DNA of 23,564 nt from Chara braunii (lineage: Eukaryota > Streptophyta > Charophyceae > Charales > Characeae), in contig BFEA01000121.1 in assembly GCA_003427395.1 (NCBI GenBank), forward strand, positions 2,089,072 to 2,112,635. Direction: 5' to 3'. Position numbers and translations under genes: made by a program. Each line of letters starts with the position of its first letter. Positions within the stretch are counted from its first letter, which is position 1. The notes beneath the pieces are model-generated. The model saw only the letters and a list, made by a program, of their open reading frames with translations. It searched no databases and was not told the DNA's origin. Below, in pieces: positions 1-9,284 of this stretch.

Positions 1-310
1 GCAAAGTCAATTACACAAGTTTTTTCTCTTCTGGCCGTCTTGCCAGGCCCCTTTCTCAAACCCATGCAAAGTCAATTACACAAGTCTTTTCTGTTCTGGG
101 CATCTTGCCAGTCCCCTTTCTCGAGCCCATGCAAAGCCAATTACACAAGTCTTTTCTCTTCTGGACGCCTTGCCAGGCCCCTTTCTCAAGCCCATGCAAA
201 GTCAATTACACAAGTCTTTTCTGTTCAAAGCATCTTGCCAAGCCCCTTTCTCGAGCCCATGCAAAGCCAGTTACACAAGTCCTTTCTCTTCTGCATGTTT
301 TTCCATCGGT
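1..310. repeat. 65-bp tandem repeat, five copies, with 130-bp higher-order period
   Basis: The motif GCAAAG[T/C]CAATTACACAAG recurs at 1, 66, 131, 196 and 261, exactly 65 bp apart. The copies alternate between two types. Units at 1, 131 and 261 continue with a CTCTTCTG-type segment, and units at 66 and 196 with CTGTTCTG/CTGTTCAA and TCGAGCCC. The true homogenised unit is therefore a 130-bp dimer. The array runs off the left edge, so the total copy number is unknown. Open frames here (for example 40-318 plus) only reflect the repeat and are not genes. Confidence 0.93.
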
Positions 311-1215
311 ATCGGTAGATGGCGCACCTTCCCCCCACTCAAAACGTGATGTCCCCATCGTGTGACCGGTTCTCACTCGGAGGTACGCAGACCTTTAGCC
401 CGCCGACCGCAGTCAAGGACACAAGCCCATCCGCTTCACAAAGGAAGAGTGATCAGTTATTCCCCAGCGGGTGGCGCCTCATCCTTCTACTTGGTTCGAC
501 CTTTTACTATTACGTGGCGAGCACCAACACTGAGGTTCCTCCTCACATCTGGCAGGCAGGTCCAGTCCAAGCCTCCCAGGGCCTCGTCTAGCCGTAAGAG
601 CTTCCCTCGCGAATCGTTCCTCCCGAGTGGTAATTTTTCTGGAACCGGCCTCTTCCTTTCAAGAGAGTGGGGCTCTCTATTAGTTCGCGAGTGCAGTTAT
701 GAAGACCTCGCGGTTAGTCCCGAAACGGTTGTAATGTTCTGGCGATGTCAATGCCTCGTGGTGGTAGCGGACTCCACCCGGTACCTCGTCCGACCCCTCC
801 CCTTGGACAGTGCCGCCCAACTTAGCGAGGGCAGCAGAAGTCCGACCCAAACGGCCATGCCACCCCTCTATGGTATAGCGTGTGGTTGGAGAGAGCGAAG
901 GAGACCAGAATAAGAATGACTCTCTCACCCATTTGGTTTCTCACCCTTTGACGTTTAGGCTCTCAGCATGAGGCGCAATTTGAACTCCCCGACTAAAGCT
1001 CATTGTCGGGGTTAGTTCCGGACGGCCCGCACCGATCCAAGGGATAGGTGCCTTGATCCTTTAACCCTCATCCCCTTTTAAGAGGAACAGGTCGCGCTGA
1101 GACTTTTTCCTTAGAAGGATAGAGGTCTTGGGATCGCGGTGCAGGCACCGGTATCCCCCTCCTGCTGAGGCCAAAGACTAGAAGAAAGGGAAAAATCTTT
1201 CTCAATGCCATTTCC
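311..1215. other. Unassigned sequence, no recognisable gene
   Basis: The longest open frame is 362-913 on the plus strand (183 codons). Its translation is rich in Ser, Arg and Pro and shows no domain, signal peptide or family motif that I recognise, so I do not call it a gene. A perfect 7-bp dyad (CCCCGAC ... GTCGGGG, 11-nt loop) lies at 987-1011. The sequence could belong to the 3' LTR of the minus-strand retrotransposon or to an older insertion; no matching copy was found on the far side of the element. Confidence 0.4.
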
Positions 1216-1217
1216 AT

Positions 1218-1940
1218 GGTCGGCCCAACGACCTTTCTTCAAAATTGCCTAGGGTGCCCTGACTTATGCAATGCAATATCCAATTCTCATTACTCAATCC
1301 AATGCTGTTTCCATCTCATAGCTGGTTCTCATGGCTGGTCCGACAACCTTTCATCAATAAGGCCACCCCTCATGACCGATCCAGTGGTCGCTTCTTCAAT
1401 AGCTCTTCTCCAAGGCCGACCCGTCGGCCTACCTCCAATCCTCAACTTCCTCCTTTGCAATGTCCAATTCTTATGACCGTCCCAACGGCCCATGTCTTTC
1501 TCATCTTTGAGGTCCGGCCTTCTTTATCCTGCCCTTCTCTTTTCAATGCGTTCCTTTCTTCCATCCGTCTATCATGGCTATTTCAATGACCGACCCACCG
1601 GACTTTTCCATCTCACAGTGCTCATTCCAACTCTTTCTCAATCAACATCTCTCAATCAACTTTTCGCAGGGGACCCCAGTGCCTATTTCAAAAGAAATAA
1701 CCCTTGTCAGGGGCCATTTCCGAACAACCTAGTTAGGGTCGTTCTTTTCCAATCTCAAGTTGAACAGCCTGGTTAGGGCCATTCCTTTCCATTCTCAAGT
1801 GAAACTGCCTGGTTAGGGTCATTCCTTTTCCATTCTCAAGTTGAACAGCCTGGTTAGGGTCATTCTTATCCATTCCAATTGGCCGGCCTTGTCAAGGCTG
1901 TCCTTATCCATTTCAATGTTAGTGCCCGAGGGGATGGGCC
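1218..1940. repeat. Degenerate ~40-bp tandem array with a conserved dyad in most units
   Basis: Six late units carry a C(C/A)TGGTTAGGG-type core or its derivatives at about 1725, 1765, 1805, 1846, 1885 and 1924, that is every 39-41 bp, each followed by a pyrimidine-rich spacer (ATTCCTTTTCCATTCTCAAG type). Older units at 1334, 1374 and 1414 keep the same 40-bp spacing, with more diverged relatives at 1218, 1475 and 1588. Most units hold a 16-nt imperfect palindrome even though its sequence differs. Examples are GGCCGACCCGTCGGCC at 1414-1429 (7-bp stem), GGTCGGCCCAACGACC at 1218-1233 and GCCC...GGGC at 1924-1939. GGGGACCCC at 1669-1677 and AGGGTGCCCT at 1251-1260 fit the same pattern. Confidence 0.75.
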
Positions 1941-2440
1941 TCGAGGACATGGATCTCATTTCTGTCTCAGGGTTAGAAGGTGGCCATCTTCTTGGGTTTT
2001 ACGCATGCCTTTCCCTTTGTCTCATGTCAACACCATTCTCATGTCCGTGCATACATCCGACTTAGCGTCTAGTGCTCAGGTTGAGGCTCGCAACCCCAAG
2101 CAGCACTAGCCCACCCGGTCGTTCAACCATAGCAAGGGAGTGTGCGCCATTACTGTTTTCTTTCTCTCTGACTTCTCATGCCCTTTGCTGCTCTAGACTT
2201 GTTTGCGACTGGTTGGATTAGGCTCCTAGGGAAGAGGACCCTTCGCGCCTCTTTACCCATAGGTCCCCTAACCTCTCACAAAGACTTATATCATGACTCA
2301 TTCATCCAAGGGTACACATTTCACAAAACTCTTTTGCCATAAACTTTCTTCAATCTCGACAATCCCCATGCCCTTTTCCTTTCCCAAAACAGCGTTAACC
2401 ATTCCCAGTTCCCATCTCACTATCATTGATCCTCACATTT
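1941..2440. other. Unassigned sequence with one long cruciform-capable dyad
   Basis: No gene is recognised. A compound inverted repeat lies at 2069-2109: outer arms CTAGTGCT (2069-2076) and AGCACTAG (2102-2109), inner arms GGTTG (2079-2083) and CAACC (2091-2095). The minus strand carries a purine-rich run over about 2368-2392 (GGGAAAGGAAAAGGGCATG type). That is one possible polypurine tract for the minus-strand retrotransposon, but several other runs would serve equally well. Confidence 0.4.
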
Positions 2441-2444
2441 TCCA

Positions 2445-2880
2445 AAGGAGCGAGTACTTATGCAAAGTCGCACTAGCTACCCAATCCCTGTTTACTTCCC
2501 CAGCTCAAAGAGCAATCCGGTTGCAACTTTTTCAAAAAAAGGAAATTCAAATACCAGAACAACATCTCAGTCTTGTCTTATCTAGGTACCCTATTGCCCT
2601 TTTTTGCTTTCCTTTGACAAAGTCAACCCCTCATAGCTCTAGTCTCAAGCCCATTGGTCATCAAGTTCTTCTAAAGAAACAAGTACTCATACGAAGTAGC
2701 ACTAGCTACCCGATCCTTAGTCGTTCCTTAAGCCAGAAGTCATCCCATAGCGATCTATTTCTAAGAATTCAAATGCAAAGCTTAACATCACAGTTTGTCT
2801 GTCCCAGGTATCCGTCCTCCCCTTTTTATGATTATCCAATTCTACGTCCATTGTCCTCTTGTTACTCAGCTGCCTTATGT
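2445..2880. repeat. Diverged two-copy tandem duplication, unit about 221-229 bp
   Basis: AGTACTTATGCAAAGTCGCA at 2453 returns as AGTACTCATACGAAGTAGCA at 2682 (offset 229), both followed by CTAGCTACCC[A/G]ATCC. The later landmarks AATTCAAAT (2545 and 2766) and GGTA[C/T]CC (2585 and 2807) keep offsets of 221-222. Copies are separated by substitutions and a few indels, so the duplication is old. It lies directly 3' (in element orientation) of the accessory reading frame. Minus-strand purine runs in it (AAAAAGGGGAGGA over about 2814-2826) are further polypurine-tract candidates. Confidence 0.7.
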
Positions 2881-3677
2881 CAGGTCTGCCTTGCCTGAGC
2901 ATCCATCTCCCTTTGAATCCTCCTTTTCGTCCTTTGTAGATCGAGAAGCGCCCCTTTCGTGAAAAAGGTTGTTGGCGCTATGTCCTCCCCCCTGCTTAGC
3001 TTTTCTTGTGCTTTGACCGCCCACTCGTACCGCATGATACTGGTCCATTGGTCAAACCAGTCACTACAGGATGGCCCAAACTCCTTTATCCATTTGTCAT
3101 TCTCATCCTCCGGATATCCATCCCTTGCCCGTACTTCCTCTGTCGACGCCGTGACCTCCTCGACCTCCTCCCCACTGCTGATATCTATGACCTCGTTGGG
3201 ATCTTCCCCGTCCAACCTCTGTCTTTTCCTCGGACTCGCATTCTCCCTCTCACTGCTCCCACTGTCAGATGGGACGTCTATTGCTTCCCCTTCTCTCAGG
3301 GGTGAGGGTCCCCTGGTTCCCTGCTTACTTCCACCCCTTCCTACAACCAAGTTGAAGTCAAATCCCATATACAACTTTCTTTTCCTGGTACTTGGTTCCC
3401 CAACCGGCCTTGTCCCTTGTTCCCCGCTGGGCTTGTTGATGATGTTGTTGTCGTTCTCGTTCCCGAATTCCATCTTTGTCTTTCCTTGTTGTTTTCTTCT
3501 TCCCTGGTCTTGTGCATTCATAATCAAGGAGGAAACACAACAACCCCCATACACACACATTCCCTCCCACTCCCATTGCGAATTTGCAGGCTCACTCCCC
3601 AGAACCCTTGCTCGCCCCCATATGCTTGATAGTCCTTTCAGAGTGACGACATAGGTGGCGATCCCGTTATCCCACAA
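2880..3677 (-). CDS. Accessory protein of the retrotransposon, env position, with SUMO-interacting-like motifs
   Basis: This is an unbroken 265-codon frame on the retrotransposon's coding strand, 3' of integrase. The first ~52 residues look non-genic, so the start is more likely Met53 (3521) or Met69. Basic clusters at residues 98-102 (RKRKL) and 150-154 (RKRQR) look like nuclear localisation signals. Two hydrophobic-acidic motifs, AIDVPSDS (132-139) and VIDISSGEE (163-171), match the known SUMO-interacting pattern of three or four aliphatic/Asp residues followed by Ser and acidic residues. Residues 195-225 are Trp-rich and the C-terminus is a charged helix. I see no transmembrane segment, so it is not env-like. 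It stays open while gag-pol carries many stops. The function is unknown; targeting of nuclear SUMOylated proteins is an inference. Confidence 0.6.
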   Translation of the reverse strand: MWDNGIATYVVTLKGLSSIWGRARVLGSEPANSQWEWEGMCVYGGCCVSSLIMNAQDQGRRKQQGKTKMEFGNENDNNIINKPSGEQGTRPVGEPSTRKRKLYMGFDFNLVVGRGGSKQGTRGPSPLREGEAIDVPSDSGSSERENASPRKRQRLDGEDPNEVIDISSGEEVEEVTASTEEVRARDGYPEDENDKWIKEFGPSCSDWFDQWTSIMRYEWAVKAQEKLSRGEDIAPTTFFTKGALLDLQRTKRRIQREMDAQARQT

Positions 3678-3775
3678 AAATTATGGCACATTGTCCCAGC
3701 CCATAGGTACCCCATATAGCCAGTCCCAACATTACCCCACAAAAACTATGATACATTGTCCCGAGGCTCCCAACC
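3665..3775. repeat. Two-copy 65-bp tandem repeat between integrase and accessory frame
   Basis: CCCACAAAAATTATGGCACA at 3671 recurs as CCCACAAAAACTATGATACA at 3736, each followed by TTGTCCC, an offset of 65 bp. The match to the 65-bp period at the left window edge looks coincidental, because the sequences are unrelated. It occupies part of the 226-nt gap between the integrase stop and the accessory frame. Confidence 0.65.
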
Positions 3776-3903
3776 CCATCCGTACTCAGCCCAAGCAGTC
3801 ACCCCATGCCCCAAAAGGGAAGAAACACAAAAACAAACAAACCCTGCAGTCATGATCACTTCCGCAGAGAAGCGGTACAGGATTACGGCTAGCTGCCTGC
3901 CTT

Positions 3904-5154
3904 TCAAGTTGTTAATTCCCCTGCTTCCTTGTTCTGAGCCTCTTGCAACCATTGCTCCACCGGATCCCAGCTCAAAAACCTGACCAGCCTCTGTCCCGGA
4001 AATAGCCCTTTTATTCCAGTACCATCAAGATCCTCAAGTTCAAAGGTGTTCAGCCCCACCTGCTTAGCGATCCTGTAGGGGCCTTTGAACCTTCTTCCCA
4101 GCTGTCCAGACCACGTGTTTTCAAGAGCCGAGTTCCTAACTAGTACCATTTCCCCCATCTGGAGCGGCTCCTTCCGGATGTTTTTGACCTGGTCCCACCT
4201 TGTCTTGTCCCTCATTCGGCTATCCATCACACGCTTAACCACATTCTCCAAGGCTTCCTCATTTTTAAGGACCTGTTGGCATCGTGCGGCGATTAATTCC
4301 TCCGTAGACATGTGCGGATTGTCATCTAGCCTGTTACAGGTGGGGACCAATGCTTCCACTGGGAAATCAATCTCCCTCTCATACCAGAGCTCTGCCGGAA
4401 TGCATCCCATCGTCCTTTTCGGCGTCATGTTCTCTGAGAAGGCTGCCTGCTTAGGGTACCGAGGCCAGTTCCCCAGGTCATCTGTCGCCAACTTAGCGAT
4501 TGTGTTTTTCAAGGTCCGGTGCCCCCTTTCTACAGGTGCATTGGCCTCAGGATGGTATGGTTCGATGATCTTGATAGGTACGCACAACATCTTAAGCATG
4601 CTTAGCACTTCATGATTTACGAACTCCGTCCCATTATCCGCTATGAACCTGTGCACAAAGGGGTGTCTTAGGTAGAAGTCTTTTATCCAGTCGGCCACTC
4701 CCTTTCCCGTCTTTCTCTTAAGAGCCACTGCCTCTACGTAACCACTGAGGTTGTCTCTTGCATCCAGGATATACTTGTATCCATCAGTCGATACAGGCAT
4801 GACTGCAAGGTCGAGGTGGACCAGATGTCCCGGCCCCAACACCCGAGTAGGTCTTAGAGGTTCAAAGATACGCGCGAAACTCCCTTCTTGGTATATCAGA
4901 CACGTTTGACAGTACGTAGCCACCATACCCGCCATGCCTGGCCAGAAGTAAAGCGGTGCGATTTTTGCAAGGGTCCCTTTCGATGACCGATGCCCTCCGG
5001 CTAGTCCATCATGCATTGCCTGAATTACGTCCAACTGCCTAGCCCTCCCGCACACAACTCGCCTTGGGGTCATTCCTTCTTCCTTTTTGAACAGGTGGTC
5101 GTTCCCCAGGACATACTTTTCAGCTTCTTCCCTTGCCTTGGGACTGACTTCCAT
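3904..5154 (-). pseudogene. Integrase region of Ty3/gypsy polyprotein
   Basis: This 416-codon stretch holds a near-complete integrase. The N-terminal zinc-binding region shows H48, H55, C82 and C85 (YCQTC). The catalytic core carries D115 in VHLDL, D173 in ADNGTEF and E209 in APVERGH, with 35 residues between the second Asp and the Glu, so the D,D-35-E triad is intact. The C-terminal part has GRRFKGPYR (GPY at 358-360) followed by ELEDLDG, the GPY/F module of Metaviridae. No chromodomain is visible. The frame is the same as RNase H upstream, from which it is cut off by stops at 5232-5227 and 5193-5191. The apparent start Met is only the first Met after those stops. Integrase would insert the cDNA into host DNA. 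Confidence 0.93.
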
Positions 5155-5229
5155 AGGCTGCTTATTTCCTATAAGTAACAGGTCGATCTCTCAAAAGATG
5201 TCGTCATACAATTGTATGAGGAAAAATTA

Positions 5230-6198
5230 TTATCCCTTCTGGTCCATATCTCGCTTCTCCTGAGCTTGACTTACTAAATACTGCCGTTCCTTTTGTGTCC
5301 AGGACTCCACAAGGCACATCACGGCGTCCCGACCTCCTTCAATGGCCATCGCCATCAGCTCCACTTTTGGTCCCACTGTTGCCCCCCACGAATCCTTCTC
5401 ATCTTTTCGTCTAATCGTAGTGAGTGGCCCTTCCCTAAGTTCCGTAATTACAGCAGGCGCCCCCTTTTCAAGGGTCTGAACCAACAACTGTCCTGGTGTG
5501 CGAGCGAGGTTCATCATCTCATTATCCGTGGCGAGGGTTCCTCCTTCATATTCCAGGAAGGCGCCGATTGGTTCCGCGTCCTCTGTTCCTTCCGGCGTGA
5601 TGCAGACTCGACTTAGCCCGTCAGCCCTGTTCCGGAGCCCCGCAATTCGCTCAACCTTGTAGTCGAACTGCCAGATAAAGCCTATCCATCTCCCAACAGT
5701 CGGGTCTATAGGCTTATAGTTCTTTAATGCCCCGACGACATTGGTCGGATTGATTCTCAGGATAAACCGTCTTCCGAATAGGTATGTCTGAAAGGTCTTA
5801 AGGCAATGTAGAATGGCTAAGACCTCTTTCTTGAACTGGGAGTATCGCCGTTCTGCAGAATTCAGGGTCCTACTTTCGAATTTGATAGGCCTTTCTCTGC
5901 CCTCCTCGCTCCTTTGTATCAGGACTCCTCCTATCGCCAATGGTCCTCCGTCTGTTTCCAAGATAAAGGGTCGTCCCACTTCGTCATTGAAGCAGGGTGA
6001 TGCCAAGGTGACTTGGTCGGAGGACATGATGTCTTTGAGGGTCTGAACTGCTGCTTCCCTGTCCTCGGTCCATTCCATAGTCCCTTTATCCCTAATCATC
6101 GCACGGATGGGCTCGACTATTTTGGCAAAACCTTTGATAAAGATCCTCCAGAATCCAACCACCCCTAGGAAGGCTCGTACTTCCGTTGTGGTGCGCAA
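5230..6198 (-). pseudogene. RNase H (and RT connection) region of Ty3/gypsy polyprotein
   Basis: The stretch starts with RTTTEVRAFLG, the typical end of a Ty3 reverse transcriptase thumb, and continues into RNase H. Catalytic candidates are D83 (FILETDGG), E125 (QFKKEVLAIL), position 150 and D193 (NRADGLSRV). Position 150 lies in RFILRINPTN, where Ty3-class enzymes have Asp; here the codon is AAT (5751-5749), an Asp-to-Asn change consistent with one G-to-A transition. Downstream of DGLSRV lies a ~125-residue linker, rich in Glu and Lys, towards integrase. It is bounded by in-frame stops at 6210-6208 and 5232-5227. RNase H would remove RNA from the RNA:DNA hybrid during reverse transcription. 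Confidence 0.92.
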
Positions 6199-6207
6199 GG
6201 GTGTTGG

Positions 6208-7143
6208 TCATTGAGAGATCTTATCCGTCTTTGCCGGGTCAGGCTTCCTTCCGTAGGCCCCACAACGAAATCCCAGTATGGTCACTTCTGGGACCGCCAG
6301 GATACTCTTTGGTCCGCTTGCGGTAATATTATACACCAGGAACCGTTGAAGTAGGTCCTTGATATCCTGAAGGTGATCCCAGACGAACTTCCGTATGCCC
6401 AGCTGAACCTCCGTTTCATCTCTGTTCTGCGCCCCTTTTATGGGATTGTCATCTATATACGACTCACATTTTTCCGGGAACATGTCCCCGGCTACTGCAA
6501 GCATCCTCCTCTGTGCTTCTGCCACAACGTTTGTAAAACCCATAGGGGTCACTTGCATCTGCAGCTGCCCTACAGGGGTGTGCATGACGGTGTATGGTCT
6601 ATCCCTGGCATCGAGCGACAGTTGGTCATACCCCGAATACAAATCTATCAAGGAATAAATGCTCCGGCCAGCGTGAGATTCTGCTAGCAGATCGTCTTAT
6701 CGGAGCGATCCCGCATCTCAGATTGTTACCGCATTCAACTTTTGCAAATATTGGATCCATCTGAGCGTCTTGTTGGGCTTCCGAAAAACAAACCAATTGT
6801 TCGCGTAGGGGGATGCGGTGGGTTCGGCCACTAACGAATCTATCTTGGCTCTAAGTAGTTCGGTGACTTCTGCCGCTATCCCGAACTCGTAAGCAGACCC
6901 TTTGTCGTTCCAGGACTCATGTTCCACTGTGTGAATCCTAACGGGGGAAATTAGCTTTGCATCCAATTGACCTTTCTGATGGTCATTAAAGGCAAATGCT
7001 AAGTGAAACTCCTGGCACGATTTCCTTATCAACTGGATCTCTTCCGCCGTTAGGAACCCATCTATCCCTATTTTCATGGTGTCTGCTACCTCATCAGGTA
7101 TCCGATGCCCTTCCGCCGCTCGCCTCTTCCTTATTATCCACAA
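6208..7143 (-). pseudogene. Reverse transcriptase region of Ty3/gypsy polyprotein
   Basis: This is one reading frame interrupted by stops at 6720-6718 (TGA) and 6699-6697 (TAA). The upstream part (7143-6721) carries the N-terminal fingers, ending with ASPYANNWFVFRKPNKTLRW. The downstream part (6651-6211) carries motif A (MIDLYSGYDQ, first catalytic Asp), motif B (TPMGFTN) and motif C (ESYIDDNPIKG, residues 65-68 of that stretch, the two catalytic Asp). All three catalytic Asp are present. The frame runs on into the RNase H stretch after the TGA at 6210-6208. The enzyme copies the element RNA into cDNA, primed at the candidate site near 14670. Confidence 0.94.
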
Positions 7144-7406
7144 AATTTATTCCTCTTTCTTCATGGCCTCCTCCTTTGATGTTTTTACTAGGATCAAGAC
7201 CGACTTGGCTTTCTTCCCTACCGGCTTGTACTTTTGAACACTTCCTTCTGGGATCGTTCTTCTAAAAAATGAACGGTCGAGATCGGCCTTGTTACTTCCA
7301 CGACGCGCGACTGAATACTGACTATCTTCCCGTTCAGGCAGTAGCCTTTTCGAACCTCATCCTCAAATTTGGCAAGTGCTGCCGGGTCCACTCCTACTTT
7401 GTGGTA
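7144..7406 (-). pseudogene. Protease-RT linker of polyprotein with a frameshift
   Basis: Reading on past the stop at 7409-7407, the protease frame stays coding-like (KVGVDPAALAKFEDEVRKGY and on) until about 7240. From about 7235 the coding character moves to the RT frame (KYKPVGKKAKSV), which then meets a TAA at 7149-7147 before joining the RT fingers. This points to a single-base indel near 7225-7245 plus one nonsense codon. Confidence 0.75.
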
Positions 7407-8231
7407 CTAGATAGCCATAATAAGTTGCAGCAGGTTTAGAATTTCGAGCGTTATCTCTAGCATTTCCTTCCGACACTCCTTCGGTTTAGGCCGACTAGCC
7501 CTGAGTTCGACTTCCGGTTCCTTCTCTGTCACCATGACCCCCAGGACCTCGTCTTCTTTCCTTCTTTTCTTCAGAGGCAGACTCATCTTGATCCATTCCT
7601 TTTTGCTAAAGGCCTCATCAATCATGATTTCCACTCTTTCTCTCATACCTTCCATCCGGGCGAATGCCCCTTTCCTCGCACTCTTTTCGAATGTCGGTGA
7701 CCAAGTTGCCAATTTACCCTTCGGAGGGTCGCCTCCGGTCCCAAGGAGTCGGAGGAGCTCTCCCCGACCAGTCACTGGGTCCTCTATATCTACCATGTAC
7801 GTGCCATCGTGCAGGTGCATGCCTATCATTTCCACGTTGGCGCACCATGGCCTCCCGAGGATTATGTCATGGTCCATTTCCTCCATCACGGTCATCCGCT
7901 GAAATGACCAGATCGACTCCCTAATTCCTGCCTTAACTGCGCATTTCGTGACATACCCTGCAAAGGGAATTTCGCCACCGGCTCCCCGGATACTTCCTAT
8001 TACTTCCTTATTCACCGTGCAGCCTGTAAATGTTGCGAAATCCTTCCTTATGAGGATAATTTCCGCACCTTCGTCCACTAATACGTCTGTATGATGGGTC
8101 CCGATCTGGACCTTCAACTTCCCTACCGAAAGTGCATGGAAGTTGAGTTTCGTCCCGGGAGGTGCCCGCATGACCTCGCCGCCTTCTCGGTCAGGTAGGC
8201 TTAAGCGGATGTTCACAAAGGCCTTTTCCAC
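7407..8231 (-). pseudogene. Aspartic protease region of Ty3/gypsy polyprotein
   Basis: The protease core is recognised from TDVLVDEGAEIILI (residues 48-61) followed by the flap-like GSIRGAGGEIPFAGYV and DIILGRPW (122-129), the ILG[R/D] signature of retroviral-type pepsins. The active site reads Asp-Glu-Gly (53-55), where most families have Asp-Ser/Thr-Gly. Either the lineage uses DEG or this copy is mutated. A ~145-residue charged C-terminal extension leads to RT. The frame is the same as gag upstream, separated by a TAA at 8276-8274, and ends at TAG 7409-7407. It would cleave Gag-Pol into mature parts. Confidence 0.85.
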
Positions 8232-8273
8232 GTCCTCCAGATCCCTTGGAGTCCTTTGGAGGTTGGCGACCCC

Positions 8274-9284
8274 TTACGGTGCCTCAGCCTCCTCCGTTTC
8301 CTGCTCCTGCGGTTCCGGAGCCTCTTCCACCTCAACGAGCCTACGCGTTAGCAGCTGCCGGAGTCCTTTGGGCAGTCTCGGGTTTGCTTGCAGCATAGTT
8401 TGAAAAGATACCGACACCATGGTACCTAGCAACTTGCTCAGGGTGTTGTCGATTTCTGGCATGGTCAAGATCGGAATTTGGTACCTAAACTTCTTCTTTG
8501 CCGCTGTGGCCTTGTCTATTGGTCCTTCCTCCCTTGTCTTTCCGTAGACTTTCTTTGGCTCCCCGGTGTCAGGTTCACCTTGATCTACGCTAGCTCCTGC
8601 ATCCTCCTCCATTACCGTATCTCGGATAAGTTTCTTTTCCGCCCCCGCGCGCCGAGTGGTGATGTTCACCCTATCCTGTCCATTACCTTCTAGGATGAAG
8701 TTGACTTGTGCTCCCCCCCTCGGCTGATCCCAAACAATGTAAGCTACCGGCTCGGCTTCTACGGCGGCTATATCCAGGTTGTTCGGGACAATGACGACGC
8801 GCCGCATTCCGCCCGGCGAATTCCAGTTTATTTGCTCCCCCTGGGGTCCGAAAATTTCACCTTTAAGGGACCTACTACACCTCTGCCTCATAATATTGTG
8901 ATTGAGTCTTGGGCAGGTTCGTACGAAGTATCCGACCATCGTGCAATATCTGCATTGCTCATTGGCCGGGTCCTTCCCGCTGTATTCCCGATTCGCCGCT
9001 GCTGCTGGGACTATGGTTTCTTGGGGCGGGAGGGCGGGTTGGGACACCTGCGCCTGCAGTACCAGTAGCACATTTTGCACTCTCTCTATCTTATTATCAA
9101 CCCCGTGCACTCGTTCATGCAAGCTTTCTATCCCCTTCTTCACCTTGTCCCCCATTTTCCCGGTCAAGTTTATAACTTACCCTTCCTTAAGCAAGGCTAG
9201 CGTCTCGGTCACTACTGTCTTTTCGGCAAGATCCGTTACCGTGCTGAAGTCCACGTCCCTCGTGTACTCAAACTTACTAGTCTG
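8274..9284 (-). pseudogene. Gag C-terminal region with zinc knuckle
   Basis: The frame runs from the stop at 9287-9285 through a TAA at 9179-9177 to the TAA at 8276-8274. Residue numbers here count from 9167. A predicted coiled coil (about residues 10-42, KKGIESLHERVHGVDNKIER) precedes a CCHC-type knuckle. That knuckle reads C72-x2-C75-x4-Y80-x4-C85 (CRYCTMVGYFVRTC), so the zinc-binding His is replaced by Tyr (codon TAC at 8930-8928; His CAC would differ by one C-to-T change). A long acidic region and the conserved-looking stretch KFRYQIPILTMPEIDNTLSK follow, then an acidic tail into protease. This nucleocapsid part would bind the element RNA. Confidence 0.85.

Noticed and set aside
1-310. 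CRISPR-like array
   Set aside because: The whole 65-bp unit is repeated, with no unique spacers, and the context is eukaryotic, so it is an ordinary tandem repeat.
362-913. 183-codon plus-strand frame as a gene
   Set aside because: No domain or codon character was recognised and the start context is weak; long frames arise by chance in GC-rich DNA.
2959-3654. 231-codon plus-strand frame opposite the accessory frame
   Set aside because: It is the antisense shadow of the minus-strand accessory frame; its Ser/Pro/Leu-rich translation mirrors the Glu/Arg/Gly-rich sense protein.
3904-4200. Chromodomain at the integrase C-terminus
   Set aside because: After the GPY module only ~55 residues remain and they lack the aromatic-cage pattern of chromodomains.
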